A stretch of 64,000 nucleotides of DNA from Leptospira brenneri (GTDB lineage Bacteria; Spirochaetota; Leptospiria; Leptospirales; Leptospiraceae): NCBI RefSeq assembly GCF_002812125.1, contig NZ_NPDQ01000007.1:124001-188000 (forward strand), in the 5' to 3' direction. The translations under genes were made by a program, and so were the position numbers. How positions within the stretch are numbered: the stretch's first letter is position 1; every line of letters starts with the position of its first letter. Below the pieces are notes generated by a model, which saw nothing but the letters and a program-made list of their open reading frames with translations, did not search any database and was not told the origin of the DNA. Below, in pieces: positions 17,773 to 26,533 of this stretch.

Positions 17773-19037
17773 TGGATTTCCCTTTCTTCAATCAATCTTC
17801 CATAACGATTGATTGCTTCCTTTACATTGGCTCTATCTAATTCAGAAATCGACTCGAAACGAAACCCGGCAAAGAAAGTGTCTTCATTATTATCGTCTTC
17901 TTTGATCCATAATAAAATACAAGTTCCATGGACAAAACCCACAATATCAAAATGCATAAAAAATTCGAGCTGCCCACTATTGGCCAAATCACCCGGATGG
18001 ATCCCTGAGCAGCGCACCATAAACCCAGAACTAGAAATATTTTCGATGGTTGAGACGATATTACGTCCATTATCCCTAACTGAAATGTTATTCTTAAATT
18101 GATCCAGAATGCGGAATCTGGGATCAATTTCATAAACTTCTTCCTGAGTAATTTTTAAGCGTTTGTATACTTTTAAAGGCAGGATACTTGCGGCCATTTC
18201 AATACGAGTGATTTCCTGATTTTCCTGGTAGGCAGTGATTTCTAATTTCGAGTAGTTCCAATAACCTGATTTACTGTTTTTGGTCTCGATGGCTTTGGCT
18301 CGGAGTTTAATCGGCATATTCATCTTTGCATATTGAAAAAACTCTGAGTTTAAATATAACAATAAAAAGGTGACTCCTTCAAAGGGAACCTTCCCATACA
18401 TATGATTACAAGAAATTCCGAATTGTCTGGCGGCTTCTACAATTTGCATTCCCGAAATATGTTTTAGATTGGGTGGTGAAAAAAATTTATGATTCGGAGG
18501 AATATACAAATTCGCAAAAAAAGTATCTTTTTTGGGAATTGCTTCAATTGGCTCGAAGATTGCAGATATTTTCGATTTCTCTACATTGCCAACATAGTAG
18601 TCTCGACGTTTAACAATTTGAAGGATTCTAATCTCATCTGATTCTGTAACCTTATCATTTAGAATATAATGTTGGGATTCTGCATCAAAATGATAAAACT
18701 TACTAATAAAATCTCTCTGCGTATCATCAATCTCGGCTTCCGATAAAATCTTTTCTGCTGATTCTTTACGAATGCGATACGGAATTGTTTTGAGTTGGTA
18801 ATAACTCCCACTAGAATCTTGTCTTTTTGCATAGTATTGTAGCAAAAAGTCAATTTCCCCTTGGTTTAACCTAGGAAAAACATCTTCTTCCATGACAACA
18901 GCCGTAACCATTCGAGGGAGAGCCCTTCGAATATTGGAAACGAAACTGTCGTCTTGGAAATAAGTCCGAGTGTATCTTTTATCAAGAGGTAAAACTGCTG
19001 GGAATTCTTCTTTATCAAAAACCTTCATTGGGATCAA
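17769..19037 (-). CDS. PilZ-like domain protein of a Leptospira family
   Basis: The 422-residue protein is soluble, with no signal peptide. Its C-terminal third (about 305-415) looks like a PilZ domain: VRDNGRNIVSTIENISSSGFMVRC resembles the R...(D/N)xSxxG core. The usual RxxxR motif is not convincing, so c-di-GMP binding is uncertain. From memory it resembles the Leptospira family DUF1577, but I could not check this. The start may be TTG 19037 or ATG 19028; neither has a strong ribosome binding site, and AGAG eight bases before the TTG slightly favours the longer form. Confidence 0.6.
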   Translation of the reverse strand: MIPMKVFDKEEFPAVLPLDKRYTRTYFQDDSFVSNIRRALPRMVTAVVMEEDVFPRLNQGEIDFLLQYYAKRQDSSGSYYQLKTIPYRIRKESAEKILSEAEIDDTQRDFISKFYHFDAESQHYILNDKVTESDEIRILQIVKRRDYYVGNVEKSKISAIFEPIEAIPKKDTFFANLYIPPNHKFFSPPNLKHISGMQIVEAARQFGISCNHMYGKVPFEGVTFLLLYLNSEFFQYAKMNMPIKLRAKAIETKNSKSGYWNYSKLEITAYQENQEITRIEMAASILPLKVYKRLKITQEEVYEIDPRFRILDQFKNNISVRDNGRNIVSTIENISSSGFMVRCSGIHPGDLANSGQLEFFMHFDIVGFVHGTCILLWIKEDDNNEDTFFAGFRFESISELDRANVKEAINRYGRLIEEREIQ

Positions 19038-19130
19038 CCGAAAATCTCTTCTAGGGTAAGTCCGTAGATTCCGATAGGATAGAATTCAGCGCAACTAATT
19101 TAACAATGAATTGACAAATTTATGCCATTC

Positions 19131-19562
19131 TCACCTAACAATGGTTACTGAACATGGCGCGTAATGCACAACACGATCAGAAACGCTTCCCATAATGAAT
19201 CTTCCAAGAATTCCGTGACCCCTACTTCCAATAACGATCAAATCGGCTTTTTCTTTTTCAGCAAGTTTGCATATTTCTTCAGCAGGGTAACCTTCTAAAA
19301 TCACACGTTCCCATTTGACTGTGGTCTCATCCAGAATCGGATGTATCTTTTCAAATCGCTGCTCAGAGATCCATTTCACCCTGTCTTTTCCGGCAGGGGC
19401 CGCATCATAGTAGCCTGGCAATGGACCAAAATCCTCAATCACTTCCACAACATAACATTTTGCATTACTTGCCTTTGCGATTGCTAAACCAAACTCCAAA
19501 GCTTTTGCAGAACTTGGAGAACCATCAATAGGAATGATCAGTGTTTGAATCAATTTTTCCAT
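19131..19562 (-). CDS. universal stress protein (UspA family)
   Basis: The 143-residue single Usp domain starts with the family's [15 protein letters not shown] and ends with the ATP-binding motif G-x2-G-x9-GS ([15 protein letters not shown]), followed by APCSVTIVR. This pattern marks the ATP-binding subgroup. Such proteins are cytosolic and respond to starvation or oxidative stress. The gene stands alone: 93 bases separate it from the PilZ-like gene downstream and 130 from the pot operon upstream. Confidence 0.9.
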   Translation of the reverse strand: MEKLIQTLIIPIDGSPSSAKALEFGLAIAKASNAKCYVVEVIEDFGPLPGYYDAAPAGKDRVKWISEQRFEKIHPILDETTVKWERVILEGYPAEEICKLAEKEKADLIVIGSRGHGILGRFIMGSVSDRVVHYAPCSVTIVR

Positions 19563-19685
19563 ACAGGAATTTTACCATTTTCTTCATTTTCGGAAAGTGA
19601 AATTCCTTTGATAAATGTCAAAATTGATAAAAGAGTACGCGGAATTTAGAACTTTAGAATTCAATCATCAATACAAATGAAATTT

Positions 19686-19707
19686 GGTGGGATTATTTTT
19701 TCCCACC
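19686..19707 (-). terminator. hairpin around the potC stop codon
   Basis: GGTGGGA (19686-19692) and TCCCACC (19701-19707) form a seven-pair G+C-rich stem whose eight-base loop contains the potC stop codon. No good T-run follows on the minus strand, so it may be a weak terminator or a 3'-end stabiliser for the pot operon. Confidence 0.4.
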
Positions 19708-20496
19708 CTCATCTTCTTTCGTTAAATAATAAGCTACAAGGATTGGAAGTGTTGTCACAAGAATCACAAAAACAGCCACCACATTTGTCACTGGTCTTTG
19801 TCTAGGACGAATGAATTCCGTTAACATCCAAATAGGAACAGTGGACTGTTGGCCCGCAGTAAAGGTGGTTACAATGACTTCATCAAAAGATAATGCAAAT
19901 GACAACATCCCACCTGCGAGAAGTGCAGTGGCTATATTTGGTAAAATCACAAATCGAAATGTTTGCCAAGGGTTCGCACCTAAATCCATAGATGCTTCTA
20001 CCATGGAGTGAGAACTTCGACGCAGTCTCGCCAAAACGTTGTTATAAACAGTGACAATACAAAACGTCGCGTGAGCAATCACAATGGTCCAAGTACTAAA
20101 AGGAATTCCAAAAAGAGACATGGCAGACCTAAGTGAAATCCCAGTGACAATTCCAGGCAAAGCAATCGGCAAAATCACAAGAAAGGAAATCACTTCTCTT
20201 CCAAAGAACTTACTCCGATAGACAGCAAGACAAGCCAAGGTTCCAAGGATGATAGCCATAACCGTGGAAACAGTCGCGACTTGAGAAGATAGAATGATGG
20301 CTTCCCAAATATCATTTCTTTCCCAAGCCACTCCAAACCATTTGAGAGTGAATCCTGGTAACGGAAATTGGAATGTTTTCTCATCAGTAGAAAAAGCATA
20401 CATGATGATGATAAAAATGGGGATATGGATAAATAGAAAACCAAGGACGGTTGCAATTTTTAATCCAATTGTTCCGAAATTCCATTTAGAGGGCAT
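19693..20496 (-). CDS. potC: polyamine ABC transporter permease (PotC type)
   Basis: The 267-residue inner-membrane protein has six predicted helices and the permease EAA loop EASMDLGANPWQTFRFVILPNI (about 170), which docks onto the ATPase. The pattern, including FIHIPIFIIIMYAFS at the start, is typical of PotC/PotI spermidine-putrescine permeases. It is the last gene of a four-gene minus-strand operon and its start overlaps the potB end by 11 bases. Neighbouring putrescine/GABA catabolic genes support a polyamine substrate; spermidine versus putrescine cannot be told from sequence. Confidence 0.88.
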   Translation of the reverse strand: MPSKWNFGTIGLKIATVLGFLFIHIPIFIIIMYAFSTDEKTFQFPLPGFTLKWFGVAWERNDIWEAIILSSQVATVSTVMAIILGTLACLAVYRSKFFGREVISFLVILPIALPGIVTGISLRSAMSLFGIPFSTWTIVIAHATFCIVTVYNNVLARLRRSSHSMVEASMDLGANPWQTFRFVILPNIATALLAGGMLSFALSFDEVIVTTFTAGQQSTVPIWMLTEFIRPRQRPVTNVVAVFVILVTTLPILVAYYLTKEDEGGKK

Positions 20497-21403
20497 CGAA
20501 AGCTCCTAATCGTTTTGCGATCATGAGATATACCATCATAATGATGATAGGAATCACGGAAAAAGCGGCCGCCAAAGGGATGTTACCTGCTGTTCCTTGA
20601 TGGGTATAAACTGCCATTCCAATAAAATAACTTGAGTTTCCAATAATGGTTGGAATGATATAATCACCTAATGTGAGAGAGAAGGTGAAAATAGAACCGG
20701 CCACCACTCCCGGGAATGCCAACGGCAACACAACTTTACGAAACGTTTGAGCAGGGCCACCACCTAAATCAGAGGAAGCTTCGAGTAAAGATTTCGGAAT
20801 CCGTTCTAATGATGCTTGGATAGGAAGGATCATATAAGGAAGCCAGATGTAAACAAAAACCAAAAACATCCCTATATAAGAAAAAGACAAAGAAGTTCCA
20901 CCAATGACAGGAAGAGAAAGAACGACATCCAAAACATGTAAAAGCCCAAGTTCTTCCAAAAACCAAGTTAGAATCCCCTCTTTAGCCATGATGAGCTTCC
21001 ACGAATAAACTTTCACAAGGTAACTCGACCAAAGTGGTAACATGACTCCCAAATAAAGAACCGGTTTTAATTTAGGACCAGCATACATTGCCATATAATA
21101 GGCAATCGGGAATGCAATGATTGCACTCACAAGCGTGACAGTAAACGCCATAGTAGTGGTACGAATGATGATATCCCAGTTGGTACTTTGGCGGAACAGA
21201 TCATAATAAGATTCTAAAGTAAATTCTCTTTTGATCACTCCAGAGAAAGAGTCGATAGAGAAAAAACTTTGAATGAGGAGTGTAAAAAGAGATCCCAAAT
21301 ACACAACCCCAAGCCAAATCAGAAGTGGTGCTAGTAATAGAAATATCGCAAGACCCTTACGATAAAAAAGAAATGTAAAAAACTTATCAAAGGTAGTTGT
21401 CAT
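20486..21403 (-). CDS. potB: polyamine ABC transporter permease (PotB type)
   Basis: This 305-residue membrane protein has about six helices and the EAA motif EASSDLGGGPAQTFRKVVLPLAFPG (about 210). It begins with a longer periplasmic-side segment containing FTLESYYDLFRQS, as in PotB/PotH. It pairs with the PotC-type protein to form the translocation channel. It lies ten bases after the potA stop and overlaps potC. Confidence 0.88.
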   Translation of the reverse strand: MTTTFDKFFTFLFYRKGLAIFLLLAPLLIWLGVVYLGSLFTLLIQSFFSIDSFSGVIKREFTLESYYDLFRQSTNWDIIIRTTTMAFTVTLVSAIIAFPIAYYMAMYAGPKLKPVLYLGVMLPLWSSYLVKVYSWKLIMAKEGILTWFLEELGLLHVLDVVLSLPVIGGTSLSFSYIGMFLVFVYIWLPYMILPIQASLERIPKSLLEASSDLGGGPAQTFRKVVLPLAFPGVVAGSIFTFSLTLGDYIIPTIIGNSSYFIGMAVYTHQGTAGNIPLAAAFSVIPIIIMMVYLMIAKRLGAFDAL

Positions 21404-21413
21404 TTACAAATCC

Positions 21414-22439
21414 TCAAAGTAAATGCATGTCGGAATCTTTCCAACCCACAAGCACTTCCGAACCAATTGCAATATGTTCTGCAGAAATTTTTAAATTTTG
21501 AGTGGATGCAATGATCCTCGAACCATTGGGAATTTCAAAATGCATTTTGGATGTAGCACCTGAATACACTTGGCTTTTTAAAATTGCTTTAAAGGTTCTG
21601 TAACCAGTAGAGTGATTGTCTTCCTTTGCATTGGCAAACACATGCACTCGCTCAGGGCGAATCATTCCTTTGCCAGTTTGGCCTGTAAGACGTTTTGTTT
21701 CTTCCAAAGAAAGAATATTAGAAGTTCCTACGAAGTTGGCAACAAATTCTGTTTTGGGGCGATCATACAATTCTTCCGGTGTGGCAATTTGCTCCACCTT
21801 ACCTTTATTAAAGACTGCAATGCGATCCGACATCGAGAGGGCTTCTTCTTGGTCATGAGTGACAAAGATAAAAGTGATCCCCACTTCTTTTTGGATGGCT
21901 TTGAGTTCCAATTGCATTTCTTCTCTGAGTTTTAAATCCAGGGCACCGAGTGGTTCATCCAAAAGCAAAACTCCTGGGCGATTGATCAGAGCTCTTGCCA
22001 GCGCAATCCTTTGTCTTTGCCCTCCAGATAATTCAGAAGGTTTACGATTTCCCACATCGGGAAGGCGAACCATGGCAAGCATTTCAGAAACTCTTTGGTC
22101 GATTTCTTTTGTAGGAGTTTTTTTGATTTTTAAACCATACCCAACATTTTCCGCCACGGTCATGTGAGGAAACAAAGCATAGTCTTGAAAGACTGTATTT
22201 ACATTTCTTTTGTAAGGCGGAATGCCTGTGACATCGACGCCTTCCAAAAGAACCCTTCCTGAGGTTGTATCTTGAAACCCTGCCACCATACGGAGGCAAG
22301 TTGTTTTACCAGACCCGGAAGGGCCTAACATCGAAAAGAATTCACCTTTTCGAATCCCGAAGGAGACATCATCCACCGCTATAAATTGGTCGAATTTCCT
22401 TGTTACATTTTGAAATTCAACATCGTAAACTTGGTCCAT
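21414..22439 (-). CDS. potA: polyamine ABC transporter ATPase (PotA type)
   Basis: The 341-residue ATPase has Walker A GPSGSGKTT (about 39-47), Q-loop VFQDYALFPHM, signature LSGGQRQR (about 137-144), Walker B LLLDEPLGALD and switch His in FVTHDQEEA. A C-terminal TOBE-like regulatory domain (about 245-341) matches the PotA/MalK architecture. It powers uptake through the PotB/PotC-type channel at the cytosolic face. The ATG at 22439 is preceded by GGAGAGGG. It follows potD by 35 bases. Confidence 0.9.
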   Translation of the reverse strand: MDQVYDVEFQNVTRKFDQFIAVDDVSFGIRKGEFFSMLGPSGSGKTTCLRMVAGFQDTTSGRVLLEGVDVTGIPPYKRNVNTVFQDYALFPHMTVAENVGYGLKIKKTPTKEIDQRVSEMLAMVRLPDVGNRKPSELSGGQRQRIALARALINRPGVLLLDEPLGALDLKLREEMQLELKAIQKEVGITFIFVTHDQEEALSMSDRIAVFNKGKVEQIATPEELYDRPKTEFVANFVGTSNILSLEETKRLTGQTGKGMIRPERVHVFANAKEDNHSTGYRTFKAILKSQVYSGATSKMHFEIPNGSRIIASTQNLKISAEHIAIGSEVLVGWKDSDMHLL

Positions 22440-22474
22440 TCCCTCTCCTTCAGAACTTGTAATGTTAGGATATT

Positions 22475-23644
22475 TTATTTACTTCCAATGATGGAAATAT
22501 AGTCTTCAGCCCATTTTTTATAAGGCACACATTTTCTTCCACCGGAACAATCTTCTTTTGGAGTTCTCCAGAATGCAATTTTTTCAAAGTTATTGAATCC
22601 GTTTACAGCACAACCTGTGTCTCCAAGTAAAGCATTTCCTTTACAAGCAGATGGAACGGAAGGAACAGATCCAAACCAAGAAGCAAGATCCCCTTGTACT
22701 TTTGGTGACAATGAATGTTCTAACCACTTGTAAGCACAGTTCACGTGTTTAGAATCTTTGTGTAACATTGTGCTGTCTGCCCAACCAGTCGCACCTTCTT
22801 TCGGAACGATGGAAGCTACAGGTTGTTTTTCACCCACAAGTAAGTTTACTTGGAATGGCCATGTAGAAGAAGCAACAAGTCCTTCTTTTTTAAAGTCATC
22901 CACTTGAACCATAGCATCATGCCAATACTTTGGAACAAGTTGTCTTTGTTTCTTTAATAATTCAATGACAGCATTGTATTGTTTTTCATCCAACTCATAA
23001 GGATCTTGGATTCCAAGTTCTGGTTTTGCTTGTTTTAAATATAAAGCCGCATCAGCGATGTAAATTGGACCATCGAATGCTTGTACACGACCTTTGTTTG
23101 ATTTCCCATCAGGAAAAACTTGTTCTTCAAACACAACATCCCAACTTGTAGGAGCTTTTTTAAATACTTTTGTGTTGTACATAAGAACGTTCGGACCCCA
23201 TTGGTAAGGAACACCGTAATGTTTTCCTTCTACAGTATGCCAAGGAGCATTTTGCAAACGAGAATCTACATTTTTCCAACTAGGGAGAAGATCAGTGTTA
23301 ATCTCTTGAACCTTTCCTCCAGCAACTAAACGAAGGGATGCATCACCGGATGCAGTAACTAAATCGAACCCACCTTCATTCATAAGTGCTACCATCTCAT
23401 CAGATGTGGCGGCAGTTTTTACACTCACTTTACAGCCAGTATTCTTTTCAAATTCAGTGACCCAGTCATATCCTTTGTCTGTTTCACCGCGCTCAATGTA
23501 TCCCGCCCAAGCAACGATGGAAACTTCTCCCTCGCCTTGTCCGATTTCGGAAACCTTTGTTTCTTTTTTGCCGCAGGCAACCGCAAATGCGATTGTTAGG
23601 ACTGCAACAGAAAAAATCACTCGTTTGTTTAAATCGAATTTCAT
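22475..23644 (-). CDS. potD: polyamine-binding lipoprotein (PotD type)
   Basis: The 389-residue protein has a lipoprotein signal ending in AFAVAC, with Cys24 as the lipidated residue. The mature domain is a periplasmic binding protein of the PotD/PotF class: VSIVAWAGYIERGETD, FDLVTASGDASLRLVAGGKVQEI and GVPYQWGPNVLMYN are characteristic blocks. It is the first gene of the minus-strand operon and would present polyamines to the PotB/PotC-type permeases. AGGAG lies 11 bases before the ATG. Other small cations or organic ligands handled by this class cannot be excluded. Confidence 0.85.
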   Translation of the reverse strand: MKFDLNKRVIFSVAVLTIAFAVACGKKETKVSEIGQGEGEVSIVAWAGYIERGETDKGYDWVTEFEKNTGCKVSVKTAATSDEMVALMNEGGFDLVTASGDASLRLVAGGKVQEINTDLLPSWKNVDSRLQNAPWHTVEGKHYGVPYQWGPNVLMYNTKVFKKAPTSWDVVFEEQVFPDGKSNKGRVQAFDGPIYIADAALYLKQAKPELGIQDPYELDEKQYNAVIELLKKQRQLVPKYWHDAMVQVDDFKKEGLVASSTWPFQVNLLVGEKQPVASIVPKEGATGWADSTMLHKDSKHVNCAYKWLEHSLSPKVQGDLASWFGSVPSVPSACKGNALLGDTGCAVNGFNNFEKIAFWRTPKEDCSGGRKCVPYKKWAEDYISIIGSK

Positions 23645-23782
23645 AAACCTATGTGCTCCTGGTTTTACTTATGTCAGTGATTAGATATCAAAAATCCAAA
23701 ATTAAGCAACCACTTACTAAGTTTTCAAAAAAAAGGTAGGAATTTTTATGCGTTGGGATTTCGATGAAAGCACAGGTTTCGT
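23645..23782 (+). promoter_or_regulatory. shared control region between uptake and catabolic operons
   Basis: These 138 AT-rich bases separate the divergent potD and gabD starts, so both promoters must lie here. On the minus strand TTGCTT and TATCTA spaced by 16 bases, or TTGAAA and TTAATT spaced by 17, could be a weak promoter. I see no clear operator or riboswitch fold. Confidence 0.4.
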
Positions 23783-25240
23783 ATGAAATACATCAAAGAC
23801 AAAGACCTTTTTCGACAAGAAAACTTCATTGGTGGGGTATGGTGCCCTTCTGAAAATAAAAAAGAAATTTTAGTACATAACCCCGCAAACGGTGAGATCA
23901 TCGGGAACATACCTCACTCAGAGGAAAAAGACACGATTCGTGCCATTCAATCAGCGAAAGAAGCACTGAATGATTGGAAATCACGTCCCGCAAAAGAACG
24001 AGCAGGAATTTTACGCAAATGGTTCCAACTCATGATAGACAACCAAGAAGATCTTGCTCTCATCATGACTCAAGAACAAGGAAAACCGCTAACAGAAGCT
24101 AGGGGAGAAATTGCCTATGCTGCATCATACATCGAATGGTTTGGTGAAGAAGCAAAACGTTCCTATGGTGATATCATTCCTTCCCATAGAAAAGATACAA
24201 GGATTTTGGTTTTAAAAGAACCCATTGGAGTGGTGGGAACCATTACACCTTGGAATTTTCCTGCGGCGATGCTTGCAAGGAAAGTAGCACCCGCACTCGC
24301 TGCAGGATGCACTGTTGTTTCGAAACCAGCAGAACTCACACCCTACTCTGCACTTGCGATGGCAGTGCTTGCTGAAAGAGCAGGACTTCCTAAAGGCGTA
24401 TGGAACGTGTTAGTGGGAGATCCAATTTCGATCGGAAAAACAATTTTAGAAAGTAAAGAAGTTCGTAAACTTAGTTTTACTGGATCCACAAAAACTGGAA
24501 TTTATTTAATGGAAAAATCAGCGGCTACCTTAAAAAAACTCTCACTAGAGTTAGGTGGCAATGCTCCTTTTATTGTTTTTGAAGATGCGGATATGGATGA
24601 GGCCATCAAAGGGGCCATGCTCTCCAAATACAGGAACACAGGACAAACTTGTGTGTGTGTGAATCGTTTTCTAGTCCAAACTTCAGTTGCGGAAATATTT
24701 GCAAAGAAACTAGCAGAAAAAGCCAAAGAACTCATAGTTGCCAACGGAATGGAACCCAATGCCCAACAAGGCCCACTCATCAATGATGCGGCACTTGAAA
24801 AAGTAAAAACTCATATTGCTGATGCCGTATCCAAGGGAGCCAAAGTCCTAACCGGAGGGAAAGAACATACTCTAGGTGGAAATTTTTTTGAACCAACAGT
24901 TTTGTATCCGGTAAGTTCTTCCATGATCGTAACTCAAGAAGAAACCTTTGGGCCTGTTTCGTGTATCCAAACCTTCCAAACAGAAGAAGAAGCCATTCGC
25001 CTTGCAAACGATACCGACTTTGGACTTGCTTCCTATTTATATACAAAAGATATGGCTCGCACTTTTAGAGTCGCCGAACAATTAGAATACGGGATGGTGG
25101 GAATTAACGAAGGACTCATTTCTTCAGAACAAGTTCCCTTTGGTGGAGTCAAATTCTCTGGAATGGGACGCGAAGGCTCTAAATACGGACTCGATGATTA
25201 TACAGTAACCAAATATCTCTGCCTCGGAGGAATCAAATGA
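23783..25240 (+). CDS. gabD: succinate-semialdehyde dehydrogenase
   Basis: This 485-residue aldehyde dehydrogenase has the family blocks TPWNFP (about 155-160), FTGSTKTG, the general-base Glu256 in LELGGN and the catalytic Cys290 in NTGQTCVCVNRF. The C-x-C at 290-292 is typical of GabD. Residues upstream (KPAELTPYSALA) fit an NADP-type enzyme. It oxidises succinate semialdehyde to succinate in the cytosol, the last step of the GABA route. It is first in a three-gene operon and its stop overlaps the gabT start. Confidence 0.9.
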   Translation: MKYIKDKDLFRQENFIGGVWCPSENKKEILVHNPANGEIIGNIPHSEEKDTIRAIQSAKEALNDWKSRPAKERAGILRKWFQLMIDNQEDLALIMTQEQGKPLTEARGEIAYAASYIEWFGEEAKRSYGDIIPSHRKDTRILVLKEPIGVVGTITPWNFPAAMLARKVAPALAAGCTVVSKPAELTPYSALAMAVLAERAGLPKGVWNVLVGDPISIGKTILESKEVRKLSFTGSTKTGIYLMEKSAATLKKLSLELGGNAPFIVFEDADMDEAIKGAMLSKYRNTGQTCVCVNRFLVQTSVAEIFAKKLAEKAKELIVANGMEPNAQQGPLINDAALEKVKTHIADAVSKGAKVLTGGKEHTLGGNFFEPTVLYPVSSSMIVTQEETFGPVSCIQTFQTEEEAIRLANDTDFGLASYLYTKDMARTFRVAEQLEYGMVGINEGLISSEQVPFGGVKFSGMGREGSKYGLDDYTVTKYLCLGGIK

Positions 25241-26526
25241 CGGGCAATCAAAAACAAACAAACCAAACTTTATGGGAAAGAAGACTCGCAAACGTTCCCA
25301 GGGGAGTCACAACCGCTTATCCAGTGTTTGCTGAAAAAGCGAAAAATGCAGAAATTTGGGACATCGAAGGAAAACGGTTTATTGATTTTGGTGGTGGGAT
25401 TGGAGTCCAAAACACGGGACATTGCCATCCAAAAGTACTCGCTGCCATCCACAAACAAGTGGACCAAGTTTTGCACACTGCCTTCCAAATTATGCCTTAT
25501 GAGCCATATATCGTTCTTGCAGAAAAACTAAACGCGAAAGCACCGATTGATGGTGGAGCCAAAACCATCCTATTTTCTTCTGGGGCAGAAGCTTTAGAAA
25601 ACGCGGTCAAAATTGCAAGGGCAGCTACAGGGAGACCAGGGATCATCAGTTTTCTGGGTGGATTTCATGGACGAACCATGATGGCGCTTGCCCTTACTGG
25701 GAAAGTGGTTCCTTACAAAAAAGGATTTGGTCCCTTCGCAAGCGATGTATATCACATTCCATTTCCTATGGAATACCATGGAGTGACAGAAGACGATTCG
25801 ATCAAAGCACTCAACAATCTCTTCAAAGCAGACATCGATCCTTCTCGAGTGGCAGCAATTGCCATCGAACCCGTGCAAGGTGAAGGTGGATTCTATATTG
25901 CTTCTCCTAGTTTCCTTAAAAAACTAAGAACCATTTGTGATGAACATGGAATCCTTCTCATTGCGGATGAAGTACAATCTGGATTTGCAAGAACAGGAAA
26001 ACTTTTTGCAATCGAACATTCAGGAATCAAACCAGATCTCATTACCACAGCCAAGTCACTTGCAGCAGGGATGCCGCTTTCTGCAGTGATTGGAAAAACT
26101 TCCATTATGGACGCAGTCGAACCAGGGGGACTTGGCGGAACTTATGCAGGAAATCCGGTGGCTTGTGCTGCGGGGATAGCGGTGATGGATCTCATCGAAG
26201 AAGAAGGGATTTTAGAGAAGTCAGTAAAACTTGGGGAACTGTTGATTGCGGAACTAAATGAAATCAAAAAATCATACCCCCATATCGGCGAAATACGTGG
26301 ATTAGGTGGAATGGTTGCATTTGAACTCGTAAAAGATGGAGATGCAAACAAACCTTCTGCTGATCTCGCAAAAAAACTCACAACAAAAGCCTTGGAACAT
26401 GGACTTGTCCTCCTCTCTTGCGGTGTGTATGGAAACGTGATCAGGATTCTAGTTCCCATCACGGCAGAAGAATCCATTGTCAAAGAAGGTCTTTCTATCA
26501 TAACAAAAACACTAAAGGAAATATAA
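25237..26526 (+). CDS. gabT: 4-aminobutyrate aminotransferase
   Basis: The 429-residue class III aminotransferase has SSGAEALENAVKIAR for PLP phosphate binding, the FHGRT block, the DEVQSGFARTG block with Asp244 on the PLP nitrogen, and the Schiff-base Lys273 in TTAKSLAAGMP. It converts GABA and 2-oxoglutarate to succinate semialdehyde and glutamate. It begins in an ATGA overlap with gabD and has GGAGG six bases upstream. It may also act on putrescine or another diamine, because no separate putrescine aminotransferase is present here; this is inference. Confidence 0.9.
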   Translation: MTGNQKQTNQTLWERRLANVPRGVTTAYPVFAEKAKNAEIWDIEGKRFIDFGGGIGVQNTGHCHPKVLAAIHKQVDQVLHTAFQIMPYEPYIVLAEKLNAKAPIDGGAKTILFSSGAEALENAVKIARAATGRPGIISFLGGFHGRTMMALALTGKVVPYKKGFGPFASDVYHIPFPMEYHGVTEDDSIKALNNLFKADIDPSRVAAIAIEPVQGEGGFYIASPSFLKKLRTICDEHGILLIADEVQSGFARTGKLFAIEHSGIKPDLITTAKSLAAGMPLSAVIGKTSIMDAVEPGGLGGTYAGNPVACAAGIAVMDLIEEEGILEKSVKLGELLIAELNEIKKSYPHIGEIRGLGGMVAFELVKDGDANKPSADLAKKLTTKALEHGLVLLSCGVYGNVIRILVPITAEESIVKEGLSIITKTLKEI

Positions 26527-26533
26527 CAAACGT